Shown here: positions 26,064-35,295 of the stretch, piece by piece
Numbering within the stretch: position 1 is the stretch's first letter
How the letters are laid out: every line of letters starts with the position of its first letter
Origin: Planctomycetota bacterium
GTDB lineage: Bacteria > Planctomycetota > Planctomycetia > Planctomycetales > Planctomycetaceae
Assembly (NCBI GenBank): GCA_018242525.1
Contig: JAFEBS010000063.1
Span: 30,652-94,651 of the forward strand
Reading direction: 5' to 3'
DNA length: 64,000 nt
Position numbers and translations under genes: made by a program
Notes under the pieces: model-generated
What the model saw: the letters and a program-made list of their open reading frames with translations, nothing else
What the model was told of the DNA's origin: nothing
Database searches by the model: none

Positions 26064-29000
26064 TCAAGCAAATTGCCAGTCCGCCTCCGATAACGGCGAG
26101 CAATTCAAAATGTCGAGTTGGATCAGCGAGTCAAGAGCAGCGGCTCGCATTGTCGGCCAGTAGTCCTCGTCCCTTGCAAGTATTTTAAGGAGCTCTACTC
26201 TGAGCGACGAAATCATCTCCTTCCCTAAGGCCTGTGGCATTATAGTTAATCTATTCGTAATCTCCTCGTTGACGTGGGGTCTCGCCGCTCTGATTTTCGA
26301 CATCGTCGCGACATCGCTATAAACCCTCGCTTCTTCCATCGTTGGATGTGTGACGAATAGGCAACTCAGCATTGCGTCCAAACGACATTCTGGGTATCCG
26401 TGGCCGTGCAGCCTTGAACAGATACGCCGATTCAACTCAGATGACAATTCCGAAGGCAAGGCATGATTGCGAATCGAAACCTGAATGGCCAAGTCAAGTG
26501 CCGCGTCGTTTCTGAGATCGAGCAACTCTTCTATTAGGGAGGCCGCCAGCTGCGCAGTAACCAGTTCGTATAGTCTCAACCGCATCTCGTTATTGCGCGC
26601 ATGTACTGTGGCGGCCCACAAATCCGACACTTTGTGAAGGTTCACGTTGTTAACACGTAATGCCACGCTAAATAACACCGCAGTCCAAGATTCGGGAAAG
26701 GCGGACGGGTTCCGGATCGCCTTAATTAGTGAATGTATCTCTTCCGAAGAAATCGCACCTGTGTCTGCAGACCCCATGACATCCGCGGCAAGCTCGGAGT
26801 CGACTAGAATACCCTCGTTGTGCAAGCCAATGGCAACCTGCATGATTCTAACGAAGGGGATTTTGCTCGTGGCAATCGCAGTAGGTGAGTATCGGCGATA
26901 CACGCCTGCATACACGACCCAGTCCTTACGGCGTGCGAAGCAGTCTGCCCATTTACTGGTGCGGAGTTCGTCTGCGATTTCGGCACGCAACAAGCCGGCC
27001 GAAATCAAACGGTCCCACTGTGATATGGGAAAGAGTAGCACTATCCATTTTTCTTGGCACTTGCCCTCTCGAGAACTAAAGGACGCTGCCACTTCCCTCA
27101 AATTCAACAATTCATTCGGAGTGTCGAATAGGTACCTCACGTCGGATTTATAGCGCCGCCAATCTTCGACAGACCGAAATTGATCGGGTGGCGGGCCGAG
27201 AATGAAATCGCAGGTAAAACGCCAGTTCACAGACCTTGGGAGAGTGCACATCGCGTCTTTTGCTGTGCGGTACAGATCGGGGTCATCTGGCTGGATCAGT
27301 GATTCGAACAACAATCGAAAATAGCGAACATATTCTCCATTCGATGAATCCGGCGTAGGGAACGGTAATCGCTGCTGACATTCAATATTGAACGTCAACC
27401 ACGAAGGTCGCACGACAGAAATCATTGCGCCGCCGATCTCCTCAAAGTCAAACCGATGTGGATACTCTGCTTCGACAGGTAGTTCCAGAACTTCCCAGAT
27501 GTCGTCCAAGGAGAAATAAACATTCCGAATCGTGCACGCCAGTGATAGAAACTTAGTGGGCGGGAGATGCTTGCGAATATAGTCTTCACCATTAACAATA
27601 CTCCGATATCGCTTGTAGGGAAGTTGTGCGATGACCGCCGCAAGAACATCAGGGTCAACCAGTCCCAAATCGACGTCTAGTTCGCCAAATAGAGCCACGT
27701 CAATCGCCCCGGTCGCAAGGGCCTCATCTTGAAGTGCCGTTGAAATGAACTCGACAAAGCTTGAGTATTCTGCCGCTTCCCGCGGTATCACGCGGGAAAA
27801 CAGCCAGATCGCAAATTGGTTATTACCGAGCGAGCGTTCCGATTTGTTCTGGAACATCTTCCACAGTTCGCGCCAAGCGTCGCCATCGCGAAACGTCTCC
27901 AAGATTGGGCAGATCCATTCTTGACCAAGCCAAGTCCACCAATCTCGCTCTCTGAAACACGCGTTGAAGATTCTTCGAAAATGGTCAAATAGAAGCCGTT
28001 CAAACTCAGGCAGGGCAAAAACCACTGCTCGCTTGGCTGGAAGCGTCGCCACAAGAGTCTCGTTGTCTGGCGGACCATCAGTGTCGGTTGCAGCGTCGAA
28101 AGCCCAAACCAACCGCTGCGCAGGGGCCGCCATGGCAACGAAAAAGCGTAGTACCTGTTGCCAATACGGGCCTCGTGCGACGAGGCTCTTAAACACCTTG
28201 TCTGAGTTCACGTTTGCGTGATTGGACATATAACTGGCGGCGAAGTACTCTCGATATGGCTGAATTACGAAGTCGATGTCGGATTGCGTTGCGCCTTTAC
28301 CCGAAAGAAAAATAAGGCGATCTGTCGCAAGGTCGTAGATACTCTTAATTTCTTCATTCGGGATCGAGTTTATGCGCTCTTCGCCGCGTATTAAGCGCCA
28401 CACCGTCCATACTGCTTCTTTGAATTTCCCTTCCGGCATAGTGGCAGCTTCACCGCGAGACACTGCTTCGTGTATCTGATAGCCGACCATCTCGTGGAGG
28501 AGCCGCAATTCGGGTTCGTAGCGCGAGATCACGTCGTTCTTCGTTTTCTCGCGTTGAAACACCACATCAACATATTTCTGGAACAACTTATGGCGTTCTT
28601 CTGGGATGTCGCTCTTTTTCCGTACGATGGTGAGCATGACAGTCGCTTGGAGCAAAGTTGTCGCCAAACGGCGGACCGCTTCCGACGCCATTCCCCGTTT
28701 GATTCGCTCTTCAGCCTCTCTCCTCTCGTCCGAATTCCTTATCCTTTCCGTTAGCCAATCAGCGGCGTATTGATTGAAGTCGTCAATGCTGAGGTCGTTA
28801 ATCCTCCAACGGAGCGGTTGGAAGCGATCAAATTCGCCGTGATATCCTTGTGGGCGGCTAGACATAACAATCTGAAGGTCGACGTTCTCACCATCACATC
28901 GGTTTAGAAACGAATCACAGTCCTTTAGGAGCGCATCCCGATCATCTTTGTTGGGAATCTCGTCAAGACCATCCAGTATTAGTAAAGTAGGATTCGATGA

Positions 29001-30185
29001 TATCAACGCGAATACATCATCCTGGGTTAGCGACGATTCGACGGATCCACCAATTATCTGCCGCGCGATGTACGACGCAATTCCTGCGGGAGTGCGGTCG
29101 TCAAGGAGTGTCTTGCGCCATTTAGCATAACGCCTCAATTCCACTCGGAACGGGAATCGAAGTGTACAAGATGCATCTAGATCGTTGGGTGTCCATTTGG
29201 CAGGCAGTTTTAGTCTCTTGGCAAGCGCCGCAGCAAACGTCCGGTCGACTAAACGCGCAGCGTGGTAGATAGCGAGGAACTGCGTAATTGTGCTTTTTCC
29301 GTACCCGGGCCCGGCTAGAAGCATTACTTTTCCGAGAGCACCCCAAAGCAAAGGAAATGCAGATGAGACTTGATCCAAGTCGTCGGGGAGTATGGCTGCT
29401 GGATCCTCATCTAGAATGGATTCAGGGGACCAGGCATCGACAGTTTCGCGGTAGCATTGCGGTACTGCATCCTTGTCTAATTGAAGGGTTTGATCGATGA
29501 ATACCTTTGTAAGTGGCAACGGGTCATCATCACCCGCCTCTTCAGCACGGGCCTTCGATTCGCCATCAACGAGACTTCTGAGGTAACCACGGAAAGTGTG
29601 CTGCCGTCGGTCCGCGTGAAAGTTGTGTTGGTTTAGCAGTGCCGCAAGTACATCGCCTGGAAGAATGAGGTCCGTATACGTAGAGCGGACAGCCGGGTTG
29701 TTATCTAGCATTCGCGATAAATCCGCAGCATCCCAAACTTCGATGGAAGGTATCTTCGATTGCCATTCTGCAGCGATCTTCGTGATTTTGTCACGAGTTC
29801 CAATTCGACTTGCTCCTGTGAGAGGGACATTCGTAATCAATACATAGGTATGGCATCGCAATTGGTGTTTTGTGATGACCTTTTCCAGTTCGGCCTTAAG
29901 GTCACTCACCACGGCCGCGCCGGCTCCTGACCAACCTCGGAGTCCAATGTCATGAAATTTGACTTGGAATATATGCTGCTTCGGTACATCTGTCGTTTCA
30001 TTCGACGGTCGGACGTAGTCGGGATGATTGACAGGTTGCATCCATGTTGCTTCACGCGATCCATCTGCACCGGCAGATGCAAATTGGACTAGTTCTCCGC
30101 GACCTCGACGTCGCACTTCTAATAGCGATTGCACCATTTCTTGGAAAGCGTTGCTGCTCATGCGGTGAAAATGATACTTGGACAT
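26064..30185 (-). CDS. NACHT NTPase with N-terminal restriction-endonuclease-like domain (putative anti-phage protein)
   Basis: A 1373-residue protein. Residues about 10-180 look like a PD-(D/E)xK nuclease of Mrr type: FQEMVQSLLEVRRRGRGELV, an Asp at about 41 in GADGSREATW, and FQVKFHD with Gln74-x-Lys76. The NACHT domain follows, with Walker A LLAGPGYGKST (292-299) and Walker B LLILDGLDEIP (about 400-411), then SSRPQGY as sensor 1. The remaining 900 residues are helical and would act as sensor. Bacterial NACHT proteins with nuclease effectors defend against phages; that role here is inferred. The gene stands alone, has visibly lower GC than its flanks and no neighbours in its direction. A promoter 41-69 bp upstream excludes the longer start at 30260; 30200 or 30185 remain. 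Confidence 0.85.
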   Translation of the reverse strand: MSKYHFHRMSSNAFQEMVQSLLEVRRRGRGELVQFASAGADGSREATWMQPVNHPDYVRPSNETTDVPKQHIFQVKFHDIGLRGWSGAGAAVVSDLKAELEKVITKHQLRCHTYVLITNVPLTGASRIGTRDKITKIAAEWQSKIPSIEVWDAADLSRMLDNNPAVRSTYTDLILPGDVLAALLNQHNFHADRRQHTFRGYLRSLVDGESKARAEEAGDDDPLPLTKVFIDQTLQLDKDAVPQCYRETVDAWSPESILDEDPAAILPDDLDQVSSAFPLLWGALGKVMLLAGPGYGKSTITQFLAIYHAARLVDRTFAAALAKRLKLPAKWTPNDLDASCTLRFPFRVELRRYAKWRKTLLDDRTPAGIASYIARQIIGGSVESSLTQDDVFALISSNPTLLILDGLDEIPNKDDRDALLKDCDSFLNRCDGENVDLQIVMSSRPQGYHGEFDRFQPLRWRINDLSIDDFNQYAADWLTERIRNSDERREAEERIKRGMASEAVRRLATTLLQATVMLTIVRKKSDIPEERHKLFQKYVDVVFQREKTKNDVISRYEPELRLLHEMVGYQIHEAVSRGEAATMPEGKFKEAVWTVWRLIRGEERINSIPNEEIKSIYDLATDRLIFLSGKGATQSDIDFVIQPYREYFAASYMSNHANVNSDKVFKSLVARGPYWQQVLRFFVAMAAPAQRLVWAFDAATDTDGPPDNETLVATLPAKRAVVFALPEFERLLFDHFRRIFNACFRERDWWTWLGQEWICPILETFRDGDAWRELWKMFQNKSERSLGNNQFAIWLFSRVIPREAAEYSSFVEFISTALQDEALATGAIDVALFGELDVDLGLVDPDVLAAVIAQLPYKRYRSIVNGEDYIRKHLPPTKFLSLACTIRNVYFSLDDIWEVLELPVEAEYPHRFDFEEIGGAMISVVRPSWLTFNIECQQRLPFPTPDSSNGEYVRYFRLLFESLIQPDDPDLYRTAKDAMCTLPRSVNWRFTCDFILGPPPDQFRSVEDWRRYKSDVRYLFDTPNELLNLREVAASFSSREGKCQEKWIVLLFPISQWDRLISAGLLRAEIADELRTSKWADCFARRKDWVVYAGVYRRYSPTAIATSKIPFVRIMQVAIGLHNEGILVDSELAADVMGSADTGAISSEEIHSLIKAIRNPSAFPESWTAVLFSVALRVNNVNLHKVSDLWAATVHARNNEMRLRLYELVTAQLAASLIEELLDLRNDAALDLAIQVSIRNHALPSELSSELNRRICSRLHGHGYPECRLDAMLSCLFVTHPTMEEARVYSDVATMSKIRAARPHVNEEITNRLTIMPQALGKEMISSLRVELLKILARDEDYWPTMRAAALDSLIQLDILNCSPLSEADWQFA

Positions 30186-30225
30186 GGTGGAGTGTCTCAT
30201 GTATTCAGTGAATGGGTGCGGACCT

Positions 30226-30254
30226 AAGGTAGCGTGTCTGTTTATGCGTGTCAA
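30226..30254 (-). promoter_or_regulatory. Sigma70-type promoter of the NACHT gene
   Basis: Minus strand: perfect TTGACA (30249-30254), 17-bp spacer, then TACCTT (30226-30231). The -35 and spacing are ideal and the -10 keeps T1, A2 and T6. Transcription would start near 30219, some 20-35 nt before the candidate ATGs at 30200 and 30185, so the gene begins there and not at the more distal in-frame codon. Confidence 0.65.
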
Positions 30255-30686
30255 ATGCAAACGCCGCCACGGGGTTTGCTGGCATCATAAACCAATTTGG
30301 TGGCAGGAAAGGCGGTGGATTTCGCCTAGGCTTGCAGCCCGCCTTGAGAGATTGCGTGCAGGCGGGAAAACTTGGCACTACTAACTGCGCGCATTCGTTG
30401 AAACAGGCTAGGCTACTAAGCGATTCCTGATGAACATCGTCCGCAAGTTGCTCTGCCGCGGCGAACTCATCGGACAAGTCCGCCATGAACAAGTCACCCA
30501 CAAACACTTCGCGTCGGCAGCAAAAGCGGTTAGTAACTGCGCTGCTGCATACCACGTCAACATGCCGAATCGACTCGCAGGTAGTTTTTGCGGAAATCGG
30601 CAAACCGATTGCATTGCAATGGATTGCGAAAGCTTGGCAAGGCCTGCTAAAGAATCGACCTCGCCGAACAACAGGATGTCGTGCCG
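30255..30686. other. Gene-free flank of the NACHT gene
   Basis: This 432-bp stretch lies upstream of the NACHT gene and past the end of the DUF1501 gene. An open frame of 161 codons exists on the minus strand (30205-30690) but it overlaps the NACHT promoter, has no family motif and irregular composition, so I do not call it. I see no insertion-sequence ends, tRNA or clear repeat here that would explain how the gene arrived. Confidence 0.5.
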
Positions 30687-32138
30687 TCAAAGAATCGCTC
30701 GGATCGGTTCGACGTGCTCAACACCAACGAGCTTTTGATCCAGGCCGCCGTGAAAGTAGGCCAGCTTGTTCGGATCCAGCCCCATTTGATTCAGGATGGT
30801 CGCGTGCAGGTACTTGACGTGAAACGGTGAGTCGACGGCGACGGAACCCAGTTCGTCGGTGGTGCCGACACTGGTGCCCCCCTTGATGCCGCCGCCGGCC
30901 ATCCACATCGTGAAGCCATAGGCATTGTGGTCGCGTCCGGTACCCGCGGCGTATTCGGCCGTCGGCTGACGTCCAAATTCGCCTCCCCAGACGACCAGCG
31001 TATCGTCCAGCATGTTGCGTGCTTTCAGATCCTTCAGCAGTGCCGCGATCGGCTGGTCCGTATTGCCGGCGTGATAGTTGTGGTTCTTTTCCAGGTCGCC
31101 ATGAGCATCCCAGTTGGAATCGTTGTGGTTTCCGCCCGAGTACAACTGAATGAATCGCACGCCCCGTTCGACCAGTCGTCGGGCTAGCAGGCAACGCTTG
31201 CCAAAATCGAGGGTGCGGGGATTGTCCAGGCCATACATTTTCTGAGTAGCCTCGGTTTCCGTCGACAGGTCCACTGCCTCGGGAGCGTGCTGTTGCATCT
31301 TGAACGCGAGTTCGTAGCTGTTGATGCGGGCCGCCAGGTCGGAGTTGTCCGCACGAGTGGCGAAGTGGTCCGAATTCGCTTCACGCAGCGTGTCGAGCAA
31401 TTCCCGCTGGGCTGTTCGAGTGGTCCCCTCAGGGGTGTTCAGGTCGATGATCGGCGCCCCCTTGGAACGCAGAATCGTTCCCTGGTAGGTGGCGGGCATG
31501 TAACCGCTGGACCAGTTCTTCGCACCGCTGATCGGCCCGCCGGTCGGATCAAGCATCACGACGAAGCCGGGCAGGTTCTCGTTGACGCTCCCCAGTCCGT
31601 AGTTGACCCACGAACCCAGGCACGGGCTTCCCGAGAGGATTTTGCCCGAGTTCATCATCAGCATGGCCGAACCATGGATCGGTGAATCGGCGGTCATGGA
31701 GTGCAGAAAGGCAATCTCGTCCACGCAGGTGGACAAGTGCGGGAACAGGTCGCTGACCCAGTGTCCGCACTTGCCGTACTGCTTGAAGTTCCAGCGGGGT
31801 TCGACGATGCGTCCCTGATTCTTGTGGCCACCACGTCCAAACGTCTTGACTTCGACAGTCTGGTTGTCGCGCCCCTTCATCGCGGGCTTGTAATCGAACG
31901 TATCAATGTGGCTCGGGCCGCCGTACATGAACAGGAAAATGACGCTCTTGGCCTTGGGAGCAAAATGCGGATCCTTGGGAGCCAGTGGGTTCTGGTGTGC
32001 CGGTCCTTCGGAGGCTGCGGCGGTGGCCCCGAAAAAGCCGTCGCGCTGCAACAGTCCGGTCAATGCCGTTCCGGCAAATCCGCCACCCGCCTGCCAGAGA
32101 AACTCGCGTCGGGTCCGGCCACAGAAATTGGATGTCAT
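30687..32138 (-). CDS. DUF1501 domain-containing Tat-exported protein
   Basis: The 483-residue protein has a twin-arginine signal TRREFLWQAGGGFAG at its N terminus, then the DUF1501 pattern: SVIFLFMYGGPSHIDTFDYK, FLHSMTADSPIHGSAMLMMN, ARRLVERGVRFIQLYSGG, and DTLVVWGGEFGRQP. DUF1501 proteins have a sulfatase/alkaline-phosphatase-like fold and in planctomycetes are nearly always paired with DUF1549/DUF1553 cytochrome proteins, as here (91 bp downstream of one). The function of the pair is not known. ATG at 32138 follows GGAGC; the codon six residues upstream is less likely. Confidence 0.93.
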   Translation of the reverse strand: MTSNFCGRTRREFLWQAGGGFAGTALTGLLQRDGFFGATAAASEGPAHQNPLAPKDPHFAPKAKSVIFLFMYGGPSHIDTFDYKPAMKGRDNQTVEVKTFGRGGHKNQGRIVEPRWNFKQYGKCGHWVSDLFPHLSTCVDEIAFLHSMTADSPIHGSAMLMMNSGKILSGSPCLGSWVNYGLGSVNENLPGFVVMLDPTGGPISGAKNWSSGYMPATYQGTILRSKGAPIIDLNTPEGTTRTAQRELLDTLREANSDHFATRADNSDLAARINSYELAFKMQQHAPEAVDLSTETEATQKMYGLDNPRTLDFGKRCLLARRLVERGVRFIQLYSGGNHNDSNWDAHGDLEKNHNYHAGNTDQPIAALLKDLKARNMLDDTLVVWGGEFGRQPTAEYAAGTGRDHNAYGFTMWMAGGGIKGGTSVGTTDELGSVAVDSPFHVKYLHATILNQMGLDPNKLAYFHGGLDQKLVGVEHVEPIRAIL

Positions 32139-32229
32139 GGTTGAGCTCCAGATCATTTTTCGAGGGAAGGCGATTTCGCGTTCCCGGTTTTGTCGATGAA
32201 TTCTTACAAGTCAGTGGGAATGTTCTCCC

Positions 32230-35097
32230 TCAATCCAGGTACATGAACTCATTCAAGTTCAGCACCATCAGACAGAACTGGTCCAGGGCCTGCTCTGGTG
32301 TTTTTCCGTGCTTCGTTTTCAGGGCGTCGATCAGTTTCAAGCCGCGATCGACCAAGGCCGAATCGGGGTCGCGGCACAGGGCCAGGCGGAAGCCGAGGAT
32401 CGCCTGCTTTCGGACATCGTCCCCAGCTTCCCTTCTCAGCCGTCTGGCAAATTCGGCGGCCTGATCATTCAGGAACTTGCTGTTCAACATCGCCAGGGCC
32501 TGAGTCGGTTGAGTCGTCACAAAACGGGCCGCACAACTGCTGTCGGTATCCGCGAAATCGAAGTCCGACAGGATGGGCAGAACCAGGGAACGCTTCACAT
32601 GAACGTAGATGCTGCGGCGAGCCTGTTCTTCAGGAGATGACTTCCCCCAGCCAGACCCCGGGTTGGACTGCCCGGCTTTCACTTCATCCGAGATTTCCGG
32701 GTAGACCCCCGGCCCGTACATCGCGAGATTCAACCGGCCATCGACGGCCAGGACCGAATCCCGCAACTCTTCGGCACTCAGCCGGCGCATGTCATATCGC
32801 CAGAACAGATGATTCAACGGGTCCACCGCATGAGCGGTCGCATTCGGCTGCGACGACATCCGATACGTACTTGACATGACGATCCGTTTGTGGAGCGATT
32901 TCAGCTTCCAGCCCCCGTGAGTCAGGCTGCTGGCCAGCCAGTCGAGCAGTTCAGGATGCGTGGGGGTATCACCCAGCAGTCCGAAATTGTTCGGAGACCG
33001 AACGATGCCTCGACCGAAGTGATGCTGCCAGACTCGATTGGCCATCACTCGCGCCGTCAGCCGGTTGTCGGGTGACGCGATCCAGTTTGCCAGGGCGAGG
33101 CGTCGACCAGAGGTTTTCGATTCTGCCACTGGAGCCGGAATCGCCGCTTTGCCACCGCCCAAAGGTGACAGGAACGCCGGAACGACCTTTTCTCCTTGCG
33201 ACTGCGGGTTGCCTCGTTTCAGGAGGAACGTGTCTGCGGGATTGGGCCCTGTTTCGGTGACGCATAATGCGAAACTGGCGGCGGGCCTGTCTCGTTTCAA
33301 AGCTTCCAAGTCTGCCGCCAGCGTGGTGTATTCCTTGTGGCGTTCCGCTCCCAGGAGGCTCGGGCCCGATGTGCGCATCAGGGCGACAAAGTCGCGTCGT
33401 TTTCCGCGTCGATCCGCCAACTTCAAACCATCTTCCGTCATGGCGGACAGATAACGCTGCTCGAATCCCGGACCGGACCATTTGACGATCAGTTCCTTCG
33501 CTCCGCTGGGACCCTGGAAGTAATCCAGGCGGACGGGAACCCGTCCCTGCTTCAGAGTGACCTTGGCCAGTTGAGGCTTGCCGGTCCCGTGGATCCCGTC
33601 GTACAGAATGATTTGCTTACCATCCACGGTCAGCCGCGAACCATCGTCCGAATCGACGATGAATGTGTATTCGCCATCGGCCGGCACCTTTAAAGTTCCG
33701 ACGAAGACAAATCCAAATGAAAACTCGCGCGTGGCCGGCGTGATGTCGAAATAGGGCCGTTCCAGTCTGGCGACGGTTTCCGGCTTCAAGACGTCAAAAT
33801 CGGGCAGCTTCTGCCAGGTATCCCGGTAAAAGCGGTATTCAAGCTCATCCAAATCGGGATGATCCAGGTCCTGATCCTGCTTCGAGAGCCGATCGCGAAA
33901 TTCCTGCTCGAAGGCGGTGACCCTGGCCTGAAGGGCATCCAGCTTTTCTCGATGCTGCCGGACAGCAGCATCATGCGCGGCCCGGGCATCCTCGGTCTCA
34001 AAGATCGGACGTTCGACATTGGGATTCGGATTGCCGTTGGGAGTTACTCCCTGGAAGAAGGCGAGCATGCTGTAATAGTCGGCCTGCGTGATCGGATCGA
34101 TCTTGTGATCATGACATCGGGCACAATTGACGGTCAGCCCCAGGAATGCCTGACTGGTGGTGGTGATGATGTCATCGAACCCGTCGTACAGGGCCAGCAG
34201 GCGGTCGGCGGGTTCGTCATCCCACTGCCCCAGCCGGTAAAAACCGGTCGCGATAATTCCATCCGACTTCGTCTCGGGCAGTTCGTCACCCGCCAATTGC
34301 TCCTTGACGAACTGGTCGTACGGCTTGTCCGTGTTGAACGCGCGAATGACATAATCGCGATACCGCCAGGCGTTGGGCTTGGGGCCATCACGTTCGAAGC
34401 TGTTGGTATCTGCATACCGGACCACATCCAGCCAGTGACGCGCCCATTGTTCTCCATACCTTTCGGACTGCAGCAGGCGGTCAACCACCTTTTCATACGC
34501 GTCGGGTGAGTTGTCTGCGAGGAAACTGTCGACTTCGGCCGGGGTCGGCGGCAATCCCGTCAGATCGTATGTGACGCGACGCAGCAGTGCCGTCTTACCG
34601 GCCGGCGGATTTGGCGTGAGTCCATTTTGTTCGAGTTTCCGCAGGATGAAGGCATCGATCGGATTGGTTACCCACTGCGGATTCTTCACGGCCGGCGGCT
34701 GCTGGACAACGGGAGCGACGAAGGCCCAGTGCTCTTTCCATTCGGCACCCTGCTCAATCCAGCGCTTCAGTAGATCGGTTTGAGCGTCGGACAGGCGCGG
34801 TCCTTCGGGCGGCATCTGTTCGGTTTCGTCCGTGGACAGGACCCGCCGCAGCAACTCGCTCTGTTCGATATTCTTCGGAACGATGGCGTGCTTGCCGGAC
34901 TCCAGCTTCTCGAACGCCAGTTTCCCCTGATTCAAACGCAATCCCCCTTCCGCCTTGTCGGGACCATGGCAGGCGTAGCAGCGTTTGGCGAGAATCGGCT
35001 GGATCTGGCGTCCGAAATCGACTGTTTCGGACTGAGCCAACACCCCATGCGGGGCGAGGATCAGCAAAGCAATCACGAAAGCGGCAAGTCGTAACAT
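32230..35097 (-). CDS. Planctomycete cytochrome c-DUF1549-PA14-DUF1553 protein
   Basis: The 955-residue protein starts with a signal peptide (MLRLAAFVIALLILAPHGVL). A planctomycete-type cytochrome c domain follows with RCYACHGPDKAEGGLRLN and the distal ligand region MPPEGPRLS. The DUF1549 domain (about 135-340, RHWLDVVRYADTNSFERDG) has an internal CARCHDHK second haem-type motif. A PA14-like domain lies at about 440-530 (GEYTFIVDSDDGSRLTVDG). DUF1553 follows (about 590-860, NRLTARVMANRVWQHHFGRG). PA14 modules often bind carbohydrate, which fits a periplasmic or surface role in polysaccharide handling, but no activity is proven. ATG at 35097 is chosen because the signal peptide begins there. 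Confidence 0.92.
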   Translation of the reverse strand: MLRLAAFVIALLILAPHGVLAQSETVDFGRQIQPILAKRCYACHGPDKAEGGLRLNQGKLAFEKLESGKHAIVPKNIEQSELLRRVLSTDETEQMPPEGPRLSDAQTDLLKRWIEQGAEWKEHWAFVAPVVQQPPAVKNPQWVTNPIDAFILRKLEQNGLTPNPPAGKTALLRRVTYDLTGLPPTPAEVDSFLADNSPDAYEKVVDRLLQSERYGEQWARHWLDVVRYADTNSFERDGPKPNAWRYRDYVIRAFNTDKPYDQFVKEQLAGDELPETKSDGIIATGFYRLGQWDDEPADRLLALYDGFDDIITTTSQAFLGLTVNCARCHDHKIDPITQADYYSMLAFFQGVTPNGNPNPNVERPIFETEDARAAHDAAVRQHREKLDALQARVTAFEQEFRDRLSKQDQDLDHPDLDELEYRFYRDTWQKLPDFDVLKPETVARLERPYFDITPATREFSFGFVFVGTLKVPADGEYTFIVDSDDGSRLTVDGKQIILYDGIHGTGKPQLAKVTLKQGRVPVRLDYFQGPSGAKELIVKWSGPGFEQRYLSAMTEDGLKLADRRGKRRDFVALMRTSGPSLLGAERHKEYTTLAADLEALKRDRPAASFALCVTETGPNPADTFLLKRGNPQSQGEKVVPAFLSPLGGGKAAIPAPVAESKTSGRRLALANWIASPDNRLTARVMANRVWQHHFGRGIVRSPNNFGLLGDTPTHPELLDWLASSLTHGGWKLKSLHKRIVMSSTYRMSSQPNATAHAVDPLNHLFWRYDMRRLSAEELRDSVLAVDGRLNLAMYGPGVYPEISDEVKAGQSNPGSGWGKSSPEEQARRSIYVHVKRSLVLPILSDFDFADTDSSCAARFVTTQPTQALAMLNSKFLNDQAAEFARRLRREAGDDVRKQAILGFRLALCRDPDSALVDRGLKLIDALKTKHGKTPEQALDQFCLMVLNLNEFMYLD

Positions 35098-35184
35098 CGT
35101 GGCAGGCTCGTGGGAGGAGGCGAAGGTTGTGAAAATCGATTCCACAGATCAACTCTTATACGTTACATTCTACGCGATCCGATT

Positions 35185-35284
35185 GCAGCCCGTGGTAAAA
35201 GGGGGCTGACCCTTTGGAGGGCAATCGTATCACCTTGAAAATCACATGCCCGGAGAGGGTCAGACCCCTTTTACCACGGGCTGC
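35185..35284. repeat. Inverted repeat, 29-bp arms (MITE/REPIN-like)
   Basis: Arms at 35185-35213 and 35256-35284 are inverted copies with one mismatch, separated by 42 bp. The outer end reads GCAGCCCGTGGTAAAAGG and the inner end GACCCT. The element fills half of the 198-bp gap between two divergent genes, so it is not a terminator, and it ends 12 bp before the AraC-family start codon. The shape resembles a short mobilisable repeat (REPIN); this is inference. Confidence 0.75.
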
Positions 35285-35295
35285 TTGACATCTCC

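Noticed and set aside
30205..30690. 161-codon minus-strand frame upstream of the NACHT gene
   Set aside because: Overlaps the NACHT promoter, shows no motif and has irregular amino-acid make-up.
30687..32138. Calling the DUF1501 protein a sulfatase
   Set aside because: The fold is related, but the sulfatase C/S-x-P-x-R modification motif is not present.
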